In this document: in pieces, positions 15,970-24,290 of the stretch
Numbering within the stretch: position 1 is the stretch's first letter
Layout: each line of letters begins with the position of its first letter
Source of the DNA: Actinomyces culturomici
GTDB taxonomy: Bacteria > Actinomycetota > Actinomycetes > Actinomycetales > Actinomycetaceae
Assembly: GCF_900499005.1 (NCBI RefSeq)
Contig: NZ_LS991317.1
Span: 222,737 to 286,736, forward strand
Reading direction: 5' to 3'
DNA: 64,000 nucleotides
Notes under the pieces: model-generated
Told to the model about the DNA's origin: nothing
Databases searched by the model: none
Seen by the model: only the letters and a program-made list of their open reading frames with translations
Made by a program: the position numbers and the translations under genes

Positions 15970-16029
15970 CCCGCCCAGTGTACGGCGAATTCCCTCGGAC
16001 GGCGCCGTGGAATACCTCTCCGAACGACG

Positions 16030-16069
16030 GCGCCCGTCGGCCCGCGGACGACCCGGGGCCGACGGGCGC
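16030..16069 (-). terminator. Terminator hairpin downstream of ridA-like gene
   Basis: gcgcccgtcggccc (16030-16043) pairs perfectly with gggccgacgggcgc (16056-16069), giving a 14-bp stem with a 12-base loop, 12 bases after the RidA stop on the minus strand. No U-tract is present, as is usual for GC-rich actinobacteria. Confidence 0.7.
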
Positions 16070-16081
16070 TCAGCGGGAGTC

Positions 16082-16546
16082 TCAGTCCTCGACGAGAGCG
16101 AACTCGGCCTCGACCTCGACGGACACGTTGAGTGGGAGGGCCGCGACGCCGACGGCGCTGCGCGCGTGAGCCGAGCCGAAGATCTCGCCGAAGAGCTCCG
16201 AGGCCCCGTTGATCACGCCGGCCTGACCGTAGAAGTCGGGGCGCGAGGCGACGAAGCCGACGACCTTGACGATGCCGGCGAGGCGGTCGATCCCGCCCGC
16301 GACGGCGGCCGCCGCAGCGAGCGCGTTGAGCGCGCAGACTCGGGCGGCGTCACGGGCGTCCTCGGGGTCGGCGCCGTCGACGCCGACCGCGCCGATGCAG
16401 ACGGGCTCGCCGTCGACGACGGGGATCTGGCCGGAGGTGCGGACGACGCCGCGGTCGAGGACGGCGGGGACGTAAGCGGCGACCGGGGTCGCGACGGGCG
16501 GGAGTTCGAGGCCGAGTGCGGCGAGCTTCTCGGAGGGCAGGGTCAT
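16082..16546 (-). CDS. RidA family protein (reactive enamine/imine deaminase-like)
   Basis: A 154-residue member of the YjgF/YER057c/UK114 family. It shows GVVRTSGQIPVVDG, the central ARVCALNALAAAAAVAGG helix, and the C-terminal SAHARSAVGVAALPLNVSVEVEAEFA, whose arginine is the residue that binds the 2-imino-acid carboxylate in RidA. It is longer than the usual 125-130 residues because of an N-terminal extension, like the Rid subgroups found in Actinobacteria. Start ATG 16546. It follows the PIN toxin gene by 16 bases and may be cotranscribed. Confidence 0.85.
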   Translation of the reverse strand: MTLPSEKLAALGLELPPVATPVAAYVPAVLDRGVVRTSGQIPVVDGEPVCIGAVGVDGADPEDARDAARVCALNALAAAAAVAGGIDRLAGIVKVVGFVASRPDFYGQAGVINGASELFGEIFGSAHARSAVGVAALPLNVSVEVEAEFALVED

Positions 16547-16562
16547 GGCGGCTTCTCGCTTC

Positions 16563-16979
16563 CTACTCGAGGGGATTGACGATCTCCAGGCCTTCGACCA
16601 CGTCGAAGTCCTTGACATTCCGCGTCGCAAGACTATCGCCGCGACTCATGCAGATGCCCGCGATCTGAGCGTCGGCCATGCTCATGGGCCGCCCTTTCCT
16701 CTCCGCCTCCGCTCGAATCCGCGCGACGACGCGGGCGGACTCGACGTCGAGGGGGAGCAGCTGCTCTCGAAAGCCCTCCATGACCGCGCTCCACGCCGCG
16801 ATCAGCCCGTCGCGCCTGCGTCCCTCGGGGAGTCGGCCGAGCCCGTATTCGATCTCCTCGACGGTGATCACCGTCGTGGCGAGCTGGGAGGCGCCGATCG
16901 AGGAGTACCACCGCACGACGTTCGACGAGGGAGTGCGCGACATGATCTCGGAGATGATGTTGGTGTCGAGGACGATCAC
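16563..16979 (-). CDS. PIN-domain toxin (VapC/FitB type)
   Basis: A 138-residue ribonuclease-toxin candidate. PIN acidic residues are visible in VIVLDTNIISEIM (Asp near the N-terminus), TVEEIEYGL (Glu), MSMADAQIAGI (Asp) and RNVKDFDVVEG (Asp), and IVNPLE at the end is typical of FitB. It starts at GTG 16979, whose first three bases overlap the antitoxin stop as GTGA. The tight coupling and order (antitoxin first) define a type II toxin-antitoxin module. Confidence 0.9.
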   Translation of the reverse strand: MIVLDTNIISEIMSRTPSSNVVRWYSSIGASQLATTVITVEEIEYGLGRLPEGRRRDGLIAAWSAVMEGFREQLLPLDVESARVVARIRAEAERKGRPMSMADAQIAGICMSRGDSLATRNVKDFDVVEGLEIVNPLE

Positions 16980-17215
16980 GAGAACTCCACCGGCCGGGGA
17001 AAGGGTTCGCGCGTCGGAAGATCGAGGTCCGCGTAGCAGGCATTGACCTCGATCCGCTCCCGCAAGGTCGCGAGAAGGTTCTCCTGCGGCGCGTCGACCG
17101 CCTCCGCGAGGATCTCCCGCACCTCCGCCTCGACGGAGCGCCCGTGACGCGCGGCGCGATCCCGCAGCCTGTCGTGGACCGATTGATCCAAACGGCGAAT
17201 CGTCAACGTGCTCAT
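16976..17215 (-). CDS. FitA-like ribbon-helix-helix antitoxin
   Basis: A 79-residue DNA-binding antitoxin. MSTLTIRRLDQSVHDRLRDRA is the beta strand and first helix of an RHH fold, and GRSVEAEVREILAEAV is the second helix, as in FitA/Phd-like plasmid stability proteins. The C-terminal tail (PTREPFPRPVEFS) would wrap the PIN toxin and block its active site. Start ATG 17215. Such antitoxins normally repress their own promoter, which would lie in 17216-17300. Confidence 0.88.
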   Translation of the reverse strand: MSTLTIRRLDQSVHDRLRDRAARHGRSVEAEVREILAEAVDAPQENLLATLRERIEVNACYADLDLPTREPFPRPVEFS

Positions 17216-17303
17216 CACCCTCACCTCCGATGCTAGCAATCTGATCGGAGGGTGGGAAGAGACCGGGTGGCGGACGCGACGTCCAACCCCACATCGACGT
17301 GCC

Positions 17304-17337
17304 GCCCCGCCCTCGTCGATCCTCACGAGGCCGGGGC
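17304..17337. repeat. Dispersed GC-rich motif forming a hairpin
   Basis: gccccgccctcgtcgat (17304-17320) is an exact reverse-strand copy of the 17-base dispersed motif. Together with acgaggccggggc (17325-17337) it forms a 13-bp stem with one mismatch. It lies between the toxin-antitoxin promoter region and the terminator of the lipoprotein gene. Confidence 0.65.
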
Positions 17338-17349
17338 GCAGGCACACGA

Positions 17350-17380
17350 GGGCGCCCGCCGGAGAACCGACGGGCGCCCG
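17350..17380 (-). terminator. Terminator hairpin of the beta-helix lipoprotein gene
   Basis: gggcgcccgccgg (from 17350) pairs with ccgacgggcgccc (to 17380) with one mismatch around a tight agaa-type loop, 10 bases beyond the lipoprotein stop codon. It fits a strong intrinsic terminator without a U-tract. Confidence 0.7.
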
Positions 17381-17389
17381 GGGAGGGAG

Positions 17390-19312
17390 TCAGCCGCGCG
17401 ACGGGGGCTGCCCCATGCCGCCGCCGTTCATCTGGCCGCCGCCCATACCGCCGCCCATGGTGCCCGCGGCCGCCCGGCCCGCGGTCACCGTGGTCGAGGA
17501 CCCGTCGACCGTGACGGTGTACGAGTCGCCGGTCGTGATGTCGGAGGAGGCGTAGACGACGGAGCCGAACTGCTTCGTCGCGGTGAAGGACAGGATCTCG
17601 TTGCCGGACGAGTCGCTGATCGTCACCGTCGACCCGGCAGAGCCGGAGACGGTCGCGGAGATCCAGCCCTCGCCGTCGGTGGAGGACGGGGACTCGGCCA
17701 TGCCGGAGGCGCCGACCGCGAGAACCGTGCCCCCGGTGACGGTCAACGTGCCATTGGTATCGAGCGCGCCGTTGCCGGAGTTCGTCGGCCCCCACACCGT
17801 CGTCGTGCCGCCGGTGATGGTCAACGACCCGTTGGAGTCGAGGCCGTCGCCGCCCGCGTTGACGGTGAGGGCGCCACCGGAGATCGTGACGAGTTCGCCG
17901 GAGTCCTGCATGGATCCCCCGCCCATGCCCTGCGGCCCGCCCTGGGCGGACGAGGTCGAACTCGAGTCGGACGAGGCCGCGGCGAGCCCCTCCTCGACGG
18001 TCGTCGAGCCGGAGCCGTTGACGCCGTCGTCGGAGGCGGTGATGTCGATCGTGCCGTCGGCGATGGTGATGAGGCCGGCCTCGAGGCCCTCGTTCGACTG
18101 GGTGACGGTGACGTCGGCGCCGTCGAGGACCGCGGCGACCTCGGCGTGGACGCCGTCGTCGCCGGTGGCGAGGGTGAGCGTCCCGGAGGAGAGGCGCAGG
18201 GCGCCGCTCGAGTGGAGGGCGTCGTCGCCGGAATCGACGGTGACGGTCGCGCCGTCGACGATGAGGTAGACGCCCGACTTCACGCCCTTCGTCGAGGTGT
18301 CGGCGTTTGTGCCGGCGGACGCACCGCCGCCGGCGGTGACGTCGATCGTCCCGCCGGTGAGGACGACGTCGGTCGTGGCGGCGATACCGTCGCCGTCGGT
18401 GGTCACCGAGACGTCGCCACCGCTCACCGCGATGTAGCCCTTGGTGTCGTCGGAGTCCTGATCGGACTTGAGGCCGTCGCCGCCGGCGTCGACCGTGACG
18501 GTCCCGCCCGCGATGGTGAGCGAGTCCTTCCCACGGAGACCGTCGTCGCCAGCCGTCGCGGTGATCGTGCCGGAGAGGACGTAGAGGTCGTCGGTCGCGG
18601 TGATCGCGTCGTTCGCGGTGGAGGAGACCTCGAGGGACCCGTCGCCGGTGATGGTGAGGTCCATGTCGGCGTAGATCGCGGCGTTCGGATCGGCGGAGTC
18701 CGCGGCCGAGGTCGAGGAGTCGGTGACGGTCGAGGAGCCGGAGAGCGAGATGACGAGGTCGTCGGCGGTCTTCCCGTAGATCGCGGCGCCCGAGTCGTTC
18801 GTGATCGTCGCGCTGTCGAGGATGAGGACGACCTGCGCGTCGTCGGCGGCGTCGATTGCGATCTGGCCGTCGAAGGAGCCGGTGAGCCGGTAGACGCCGG
18901 CCGCTGTGATCGTCACGGTTCCGTCGGAGACGGAGACGGCGTCGGAGGAGGAGGTCGCCGAGGAGCCCGAGAGCTCGATGTCGACAGCGTCGGAGGCCGA
19001 CCAGTCGTCGTCGGAGACGAAGGAGGCCGTGGCGTTCGACGCGAGCGCGTCGGCGGCGGTCGGCGGATTCGTCGTATCGCCGTTCGAGCCGGTGACGCTC
19101 GCGCTCTCCGAGGAGTCGGCGGACTGGGAGACCGTCATCGCCGAGGCGGTCGAGCCGCTCGACGTCACCGCGTCGGCGGCCGTGCACGCGCCGAGGGCGA
19201 GGGCGGCGATCGCCGCCATGGAGACGAAGGCGGCGCAGGGCCGCTTGGCGTTGCGGAGGAAGGAGCGCGGTCCCGAGTGGGAGGGGTCGTGGGGGGCGCG
19301 GGAGTCTGTCAT
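17390..19312 (-). CDS. Cthe_2159-type carbohydrate-binding beta-helix lipoprotein
   Basis: A 640-residue secreted protein. A signal peptide with lipobox LGAC places the lipidated cysteine at residue 43. A Ser/Thr-rich spacer (45-115) leads into a long array of short beta-strand repeats (GTITATAGDDGL, GTVTVDAGGDGL, GDVSVTTDGDGI, GTIDITASDDGV and similar), the right-handed helix of the Cthe_2159/PF14262 family, with an Asp-Gly ladder that likely binds calcium. The C-terminus is a Gly/Met/Gln-rich tail (GGGMGGGQMN). Known: Cthe_2159 binds acidic polysaccharides such as pectate. It is the third gene of a DUF4956-VTC-lipoprotein unit; role inferred as cell-surface adhesion or polymer binding. Confidence 0.85.
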   Translation of the reverse strand: MTDSRAPHDPSHSGPRSFLRNAKRPCAAFVSMAAIAALALGACTAADAVTSSGSTASAMTVSQSADSSESASVTGSNGDTTNPPTAADALASNATASFVSDDDWSASDAVDIELSGSSATSSSDAVSVSDGTVTITAAGVYRLTGSFDGQIAIDAADDAQVVLILDSATITNDSGAAIYGKTADDLVISLSGSSTVTDSSTSAADSADPNAAIYADMDLTITGDGSLEVSSTANDAITATDDLYVLSGTITATAGDDGLRGKDSLTIAGGTVTVDAGGDGLKSDQDSDDTKGYIAVSGGDVSVTTDGDGIAATTDVVLTGGTIDVTAGGGASAGTNADTSTKGVKSGVYLIVDGATVTVDSGDDALHSSGALRLSSGTLTLATGDDGVHAEVAAVLDGADVTVTQSNEGLEAGLITIADGTIDITASDDGVNGSGSTTVEEGLAAASSDSSSTSSAQGGPQGMGGGSMQDSGELVTISGGALTVNAGGDGLDSNGSLTITGGTTTVWGPTNSGNGALDTNGTLTVTGGTVLAVGASGMAESPSSTDGEGWISATVSGSAGSTVTISDSSGNEILSFTATKQFGSVVYASSDITTGDSYTVTVDGSSTTVTAGRAAAGTMGGGMGGGQMNGGGMGQPPSRG

Positions 19313-19354
19313 GAGTGTCCTCGGTTCTTTCGGTCGGGTGGTGGTCTGCCCGCG

Positions 19355-20296
19355 TCAGGACGCGAGGCGGTGGAGTAGGCGGGCGCGCGGAGCGCGGTGG
19401 GAGGCGGCGCGGCGAGCGGCGATCCGTCCGACGCTCGGAGCGCCGGACGCGGAGAGGGCGCCCCCGTAGGCGCCGGGCTCGGGGCGCGCCGCGCCGAAGG
19501 ACTGCGCGAGGGTTCGCGTCCAGCGGTTCGCGGGGAGGTCGGGGTCGAGCGCCGCGAGCGCGGTCGCGTATTTCGAGAGGCGCACGGGGCGGTGCCCGCG
19601 CGACCACAGGAGGTGGTCGAGGGGCGAGGGCGCGGACCCGGACTTCGTCTCGATGATCACGAGGTCGGGGGCCGCGAGCCAGCGAGGGGAGTCGGACGGG
19701 CCGCGCAGGTCCGCCCATTCGAGCCCCGCGTCGAGGGTCGCTCGGCCCGAGCCGTCGGCCATGAGGAGGGTCGTCCGCGCGTACGTTCCGGACAGGACCG
19801 GGACGAGCGAGTCGGCCTCGGGCACGGCGCAGTCGGCGGCGTCGAGCCGCCCGAGCGCCCAGGTCGCGCCCTCGGGCGTGAGTCGCCCCTCGAGGGCGGC
19901 CTCGAGGTCGTAGGGGATCCGGGTCTTCACGGTCCGACCGCGGGCCCCGCGGGTCTTCACCTCGAGGAAGGCGATGCCGGAGTCGAGGTAGGCGCGGGTG
20001 CGGATCTTGAACCTGCGCCGGCGCGGACGGGCCGCGTCGAGGAAGGAGTCGAGGTCGGGCGTGTCGAAGTAGGTCGACGCGTAGGACTGGGCGGTGATTC
20101 CGTCGATCGAGAGGACGCGCGTCCCCTCGTGAAGGCCCGCGGCCACGGCCTCGGCCTCCTCGAGAGTGACGGCGTACTTCCGGTCGACGCGGGTGAGCAT
20201 GGCGGCCGTCGCATTGAGCTCGGCGAGGCCGATCTCCTCGAGGTCGCCGGGGACGAGGGCGGGGCGGGGACGCCGGACGGATGCGGGGGCGGGCAC
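19355..20296 (-). CDS. VTC-domain (polyphosphate polymerase-like) protein
   Basis: A 313-residue protein with the VTC tunnel-fold features: TRVDRKYAV (Arg/Lys phosphate ligands, about 36-44), YASTYFDTPDLDSF, RRRFKIRTRAYLDSG, AFLEVKTRGARGRTVKTRI, and VIIETKSGSAPSPLDHLLW. Known: yeast Vtc4 makes polyphosphate; bacterial versions beside DUF4956 and CotH- or Cthe_2159-type proteins have no proven product. A basic tail (about 285-313) is extra. Start ATG 20296; 12 bases separate it from the DUF4956 gene upstream. Confidence 0.85.
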   Translation of the reverse strand: MPAPASVRRPRPALVPGDLEEIGLAELNATAAMLTRVDRKYAVTLEEAEAVAAGLHEGTRVLSIDGITAQSYASTYFDTPDLDSFLDAARPRRRRFKIRTRAYLDSGIAFLEVKTRGARGRTVKTRIPYDLEAALEGRLTPEGATWALGRLDAADCAVPEADSLVPVLSGTYARTTLLMADGSGRATLDAGLEWADLRGPSDSPRWLAAPDLVIIETKSGSAPSPLDHLLWSRGHRPVRLSKYATALAALDPDLPANRWTRTLAQSFGAARPEPGAYGGALSASGAPSVGRIAARRAASHRAPRARLLHRLAS

Positions 20297-20308
20297 GGGC
20301 GTCTCCTT

Positions 20309-20851
20309 TCAGGCGGCGACGTAGCGGACGTCGACGAGGGTGAGGTCGTTGACGAGGTCGACCTTGAGGACACGGGTCTTGAGGACCTTCGCGCCGAGGC
20401 GGGCCTCGAGCTCCGTCGCGAGGGCGTCTTCGTTCATGATCGCCCGGTCGAGCTGGACCTGCTGGTTCTGGTAGGCGCCGAAGAGGCGCTGCGAGTCGCC
20501 GATCGCGAGGGCCGCGACGATGAGTGCGACGAGTCCGAGGACGAGCGGGCTCGCCGACATCGTCATTCCGGTGAGTAGACCGATCGAGAGGGACGCGAAG
20601 TAGTAGGCGACCTCGTGCTGGGTAATCTCGTCGGAGCGGAGGCGGATGATCGAGAGGACGCCGAAGAGCCCGAGCCCGAGTCCGGCCGACACCTCGGAGT
20701 CCGCGAGGATCATCGAGACGGCGAGGACGCCGACGTTGACGCCGAGGAAGGCGGCGACGAGATCGGCGCGGCGGTGCCGGGGGAAGTAGAGGCCGAACAC
20801 GAGCACGGCCATGGCGACGAGGTCGAGGGCGATCATCGTCAGTGCGGACAT
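20309..20851 (-). CDS. DUF4956 membrane protein
   Basis: A 180-residue protein with four hydrophobic helices in residues 1-110 and a soluble C-terminal domain ending TRVLKVDLVNDLTLVDVRYV. The GLGLFGVLSIIRLRSDEI motif after helix 3 is the DUF4956 hallmark. ATG 20851 follows gaggag; a TTG codon precedes it. Known: the DUF4956-VTC pair is widely conserved and the membrane protein may anchor or channel the VTC product. Function is otherwise unknown. Confidence 0.85.
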   Translation of the reverse strand: MSALTMIALDLVAMAVLVFGLYFPRHRRADLVAAFLGVNVGVLAVSMILADSEVSAGLGLGLFGVLSIIRLRSDEITQHEVAYYFASLSIGLLTGMTMSASPLVLGLVALIVAALAIGDSQRLFGAYQNQQVQLDRAIMNEDALATELEARLGAKVLKTRVLKVDLVNDLTLVDVRYVAA

Positions 20852-20953
20852 CAAGGGCTCCTCAGGGCTGGATTGCGATGTCCCTATTCGGCCAGGCGAA
20901 GCTGTGGACGGGCTGTGGCGGGCTTCGGACGCGCATGAGGTTTCTCGGACTGG

Positions 20954-20970
20954 ATCGACGAGGGCGCGGC
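20954..20970. repeat. Variant copy of the dispersed GC-rich motif
   Basis: atcgacgagggcgcggc differs by one base from the copies at 3843, 7826, 17304 and 27509. It lies in the 275-base divergent gap between the DUF4956 and porC genes, in which no other feature was recognised. Confidence 0.6.
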
Positions 20971-21126
20971 CGCGGCCCGAACGAGGGGATTAGGGAAGCC
21001 CGCGCATGCGAATATGTGCGCGCGGTCACGTGCGATCTCAGGTGCTGACCGGCCGACTTCGGCGCGAAACCGCGGATTCGCGCCGATCGGACCCGGGTCG
21101 GCGGGCGTCGGCCTAGCGTCGAGGGC

Positions 21127-21768
21127 ATGGTCGAAGTGAGAATCCACGGTCGAGGGGGACAGGGAGTCGTCACGGCGTCCGACCTGCTCGCGATGGCGGC
21201 GTTCACGGACGGGCACCACGCGCAGGCCTTCCCCTCCTTCGGTTCGGAGCGCACCGGCGCTCCCGTCGTCTCGTTCTGCCGGATCACGGACTCCGAGATC
21301 CGCACGCGCGAGCCCGTCCTCGAGCCCGACGTCATCGTCGTTCAGGATCCGACGCTGCTGTCGGTGATGGACGTCTTCGCCGGCCTCAAGCCCGACGGCT
21401 ACGCGCTCCTCAACTCGACGAAGGGCTTCGACGAGCTCGGGCTCGCCGACCTCGTCGCGCGTCTCCCGAAGGGCCACGCGATCGCGCTTCCTGCCTTCGA
21501 CATCGCGCGCGAGCACGTCGGGCGCCCCGTCCCCAACGCCGTCATGCTCGGCGGAGTCGCGGCGCTCACCGGACTCATCCGCCTCGAGTCCGTCGTCGAT
21601 GCGATTCGCCACCGCTTCCCCGGGCGCGTCGGCGAGGCGAACGTCAGCGCCGCGACCGCCGCCTACGACCTCGTCGCCGCAGAGCGCGGAGGCGCCGCCC
21701 CGGGCGGCGCCCCTTCCGAAGCGGGAGCGGAGGCCCCCGCCGATCCGAAGGAGAATCTCGATGCGTGA
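21127..21768 (+). CDS. porC: 2-oxoacid:ferredoxin oxidoreductase, gamma subunit
   Basis: A 213-residue subunit with the classic start VEVRIHGRGGQGVVTASDLLA, FPSFGSERTGAPVVSFCRI and a late PNAVMLGGVAALTG. The last 25 residues are Ala/Glu/Pro-rich and dispensable-looking. First gene of a four-gene operon (gamma, alpha, beta, flavoprotein-ferredoxin). Its stop overlaps the next start by 8 bases. Known: the enzyme decarboxylates pyruvate (or another 2-oxoacid) to acyl-CoA, reducing ferredoxin, and is oxygen-sensitive. Confidence 0.93.
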   Translation: MVEVRIHGRGGQGVVTASDLLAMAAFTDGHHAQAFPSFGSERTGAPVVSFCRITDSEIRTREPVLEPDVIVVQDPTLLSVMDVFAGLKPDGYALLNSTKGFDELGLADLVARLPKGHAIALPAFDIAREHVGRPVPNAVMLGGVAALTGLIRLESVVDAIRHRFPGRVGEANVSAATAAYDLVAAERGGAAPGGAPSEAGAEAPADPKENLDA

Positions 21769-23020
21769 GCAGATCGAAGGCTCGCAGGCGATCGCGAAGG
21801 CCGTCGCCGCGTGCCGCCCGGAGGTCGTCGCGGCCTACCCGATCTCCCCTCAGACCCATATCGTCGAGGCGCTCTCCGCCCTCGTGAAGAAGGGCGACCT
21901 GCCCGGCTGCGAGTACCTCAACGTCGAGTCCGAGTTCGGGGCGATGTCCGCGTGCATCGGCGCCTCGGCGGTCGGCGCCCGCACGTACACGGCGACCGCC
22001 TCCCAGGGCCTCCTCTTCATGGTCGAGGCCGTGTACAACGCGGCCGGCCTCGGGCTTCCGATCGTCATGACGGTCGCCAACCGCGCGATCGGCGCGCCGA
22101 TCAACATCTGGAACGACCACACCGACGCGATGAGCCAGCGCGACTCCGGGTGGCTCCAGCTCTACGCGGAGACGAACCAGGAGGCCGCCGACCTCCACGT
22201 CCAGGCGTTCCGCATCGCCGAGGAGCTCTCCGTCCCCGTCATGGTGTGCATGGACGGCTTCATCCTCACGCACGCGATGGAGATCGTCGACGTGCCCGAG
22301 GCGGACAGGGTCGCCGAGTTCCTCCCGCCCTACGAGCCGCGCCAGGTCCTCGACCCGGCGAACCCCGTCTCGATCGGCGCGATGGTCGGCCCCGAGGCGT
22401 ACACCGAGGTCCGCTACCTCGCCCACCACCGCCAGATGCAGGCCCTCGAGCTCATCCCGCGGGTGGCCGCCGACTTCCAGAGGGTGTTCGGCCGCGACTC
22501 CGGCGGGCTCGTCCGCCCCTATCGGATCGAGGACGCCGAGACGATCGTCGTCTCGATGGGCTCGGTCCTCGGGACGATCAAGGACGTCATCGACGAGCGC
22601 CGCGAGGTCGGCGAGAAGATCGGCGTCCTCGGCATCACGAGCTTCCGCCCCTTCCCCACCGCGGCGGTGCGCGAGGCCCTCGCCGGCTGCAAGAGGTTCA
22701 TCAACGTCGAGAAGGCCTTCTCCGTCGGCATCGGCGGCATCGTCTCCTCCCACTGCCGCTCCGCCGTGCGCGGCATGGGGATCGAGAACTACGAGGTGTT
22801 CGCCGGGCTCGGCGGGCGCCCGATCACGAAGGCGTCCCTCCACGCGCTCCTCGACGAGGCCGCGGCGGGGACCCTCGCGGATCAGACGTTCCTCGACCTC
22901 GACCGCGAACTCGTCGACGCCGAGCTCGCCCGCGAGGAGGCGTCGAGGCGATCGGGCCCGACGGCGGAGAACATCATGCGCGACTCGCACGCCCGCACCG
23001 ACGCGGCGCTGAGGAACTGA
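21761..23020 (+). CDS. porA: 2-oxoacid:ferredoxin oxidoreductase, alpha subunit
   Basis: A 419-residue subunit. EGSQAIAKAVAACRPEVVAA and AYPISPQTHIVEAL form the TPP-pyrimidine domain start, followed by NVESEFGAMSACIGAS with the catalytic glutamate and YTATASQGLLFMVEAVYNAA. The C-terminal half carries the transketolase-C-like domain (VVSMGSVLGTIKDVIDE). Pyruvate is the most likely substrate from the overall pattern; other 2-oxoacids remain possible. ATG 21761 overlaps porC. Confidence 0.93.
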   Translation: MREQIEGSQAIAKAVAACRPEVVAAYPISPQTHIVEALSALVKKGDLPGCEYLNVESEFGAMSACIGASAVGARTYTATASQGLLFMVEAVYNAAGLGLPIVMTVANRAIGAPINIWNDHTDAMSQRDSGWLQLYAETNQEAADLHVQAFRIAEELSVPVMVCMDGFILTHAMEIVDVPEADRVAEFLPPYEPRQVLDPANPVSIGAMVGPEAYTEVRYLAHHRQMQALELIPRVAADFQRVFGRDSGGLVRPYRIEDAETIVVSMGSVLGTIKDVIDERREVGEKIGVLGITSFRPFPTAAVREALAGCKRFINVEKAFSVGIGGIVSSHCRSAVRGMGIENYEVFAGLGGRPITKASLHALLDEAAAGTLADQTFLDLDRELVDAELAREEASRRSGPTAENIMRDSHARTDAALRN

Positions 23021-23032
23021 GAGGAGAGGGCG

Positions 23033-24286
23033 ATGAGCGTCCAATTGGGAATCCCCGGAATGCGCGAGACCTCGATCCCTGCACGCGAGAACGTGAAGTT
23101 CTACCAGGTCGGCTCCTTCGCGGTCGGCAACCGCCTCGCCGAGGAGGACTACCGGTCCGTCCAGTCCGACCCCAACAGGTGGAACACCCTCACCTCCGGC
23201 CACCGCGCCTGCCAGGGCTGCGGCGAGGCGCTCGGCGCCCGCTACGCCCTCGACTCGGCGGCGGCCGCCGCCGACGGCGACCTCGTCGCGGTGAACGCGA
23301 CCGGATGCCTCGAGGTCTTCTCCACTCCCTACCCCGAGTCCGCGTGGACCGTTCCTTGGCTCCACTCCCTCTTCGGCAACGCGCCGGCGGTGGCCGCCGG
23401 CGCCGCTGCGGGCCTTCGGGCGAAGGGGCGGACGACCCGAGTCGTCGCCCAGGGCGGCGACGGCGGCACCGTCGACATCGGCATGGGGTGCCTGTCGGGC
23501 ATGTTCGAGCGCAACGACGACGTCCTCTACATCTGCTACGACAATGAGGCGTACATGAACACGGGCGTCCAGCGCAGCGGTGCGACCCCGCCGAGCGCGC
23601 GCACCGCGACGACCCAGCCGGTCGGCCCGAACCCGGGCAATCGCTTCGGCCAGGGCAAGGACATGGCGCGCATCGCGATGGCCCATGAGATCCCCTACGT
23701 CGCGACCGCGACGGTCGCCGACCTTCGCGACCTCGAGTACAAGGTGACGAAGGCGATGGGCTACCACGGGGCGCGCTACATCCACGTCCTCGTCCCCTGC
23801 CCGCTGGGGTGGGGCGCCGCCTCGAACATCACCGTCAAGCTCGCGCGACTCGCCACGCAGACGGGCCTCTTCCCCGTCTTCGAGGCCGAGGGCGGCGAGA
23901 TCACCTCGGTGACGAAGATCCGCAGGCCCGCCCCCGTCGAGGAGTACCTGCGCCCCCAGAGGCGCTTCGCGCACCTCTTCAAGGGCGAGGGGGATCGGGA
24001 GACCCTCGCGCGCCTCCAGGCGATCGCGGACCGGAACATCCGGCGCTACGGCCTCATCGACGAGGACCAGCTCGACGAGGACGTCCTCGAGCGCGTCCTC
24101 GCCGCGCCCGAGGACCCCGAGGGCCGCTACGACCAGATCCTCCACGCGGCCGCCCAGACGAAGCAGGGCCGGGCCGAGGCCGCCGCTCTCGCCCAGAGCG
24201 GCGAGCAGGCTCCCCCGATGGGGCTGCGCAGGCCGCAGGCAGAACCTCGGGCGTCGCTGCGCGCGGACGCCCCGGAGCAGGAGTAA
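23033..24286 (+). CDS. porB: 2-oxoacid:ferredoxin oxidoreductase, beta subunit
   Basis: A 417-residue subunit that binds TPP and one [4Fe-4S] cluster. Cluster cysteines are in HRACQGCGEALG (CxxC), NATGCLEVFSTPYP and VLVPCPLGWG. The TPP-binding region is GGDGGTVDIGMGCLSG, then YICYDNEAYMNTGVQRSG, typical of pyruvate enzymes. The last 40 residues are an unconserved Ala/Gln-rich extension. gaggagagg upstream of ATG 23033 is a strong ribosome site, 12 bases after porA. Confidence 0.93.
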   Translation: MSVQLGIPGMRETSIPARENVKFYQVGSFAVGNRLAEEDYRSVQSDPNRWNTLTSGHRACQGCGEALGARYALDSAAAAADGDLVAVNATGCLEVFSTPYPESAWTVPWLHSLFGNAPAVAAGAAAGLRAKGRTTRVVAQGGDGGTVDIGMGCLSGMFERNDDVLYICYDNEAYMNTGVQRSGATPPSARTATTQPVGPNPGNRFGQGKDMARIAMAHEIPYVATATVADLRDLEYKVTKAMGYHGARYIHVLVPCPLGWGAASNITVKLARLATQTGLFPVFEAEGGEITSVTKIRRPAPVEEYLRPQRRFAHLFKGEGDRETLARLQAIADRNIRRYGLIDEDQLDEDVLERVLAAPEDPEGRYDQILHAAAQTKQGRAEAAALAQSGEQAPPMGLRRPQAEPRASLRADAPEQE

Positions 24287-24290
24287 TGCG

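Noticed and set aside
16980-19718. Minus-strand frame extending the PIN toxin upstream for over 900 codons
   Set aside because: It runs in a different frame through the antitoxin and lipoprotein genes with Arg/His-rich composition; the toxin starts at GTG 16979.
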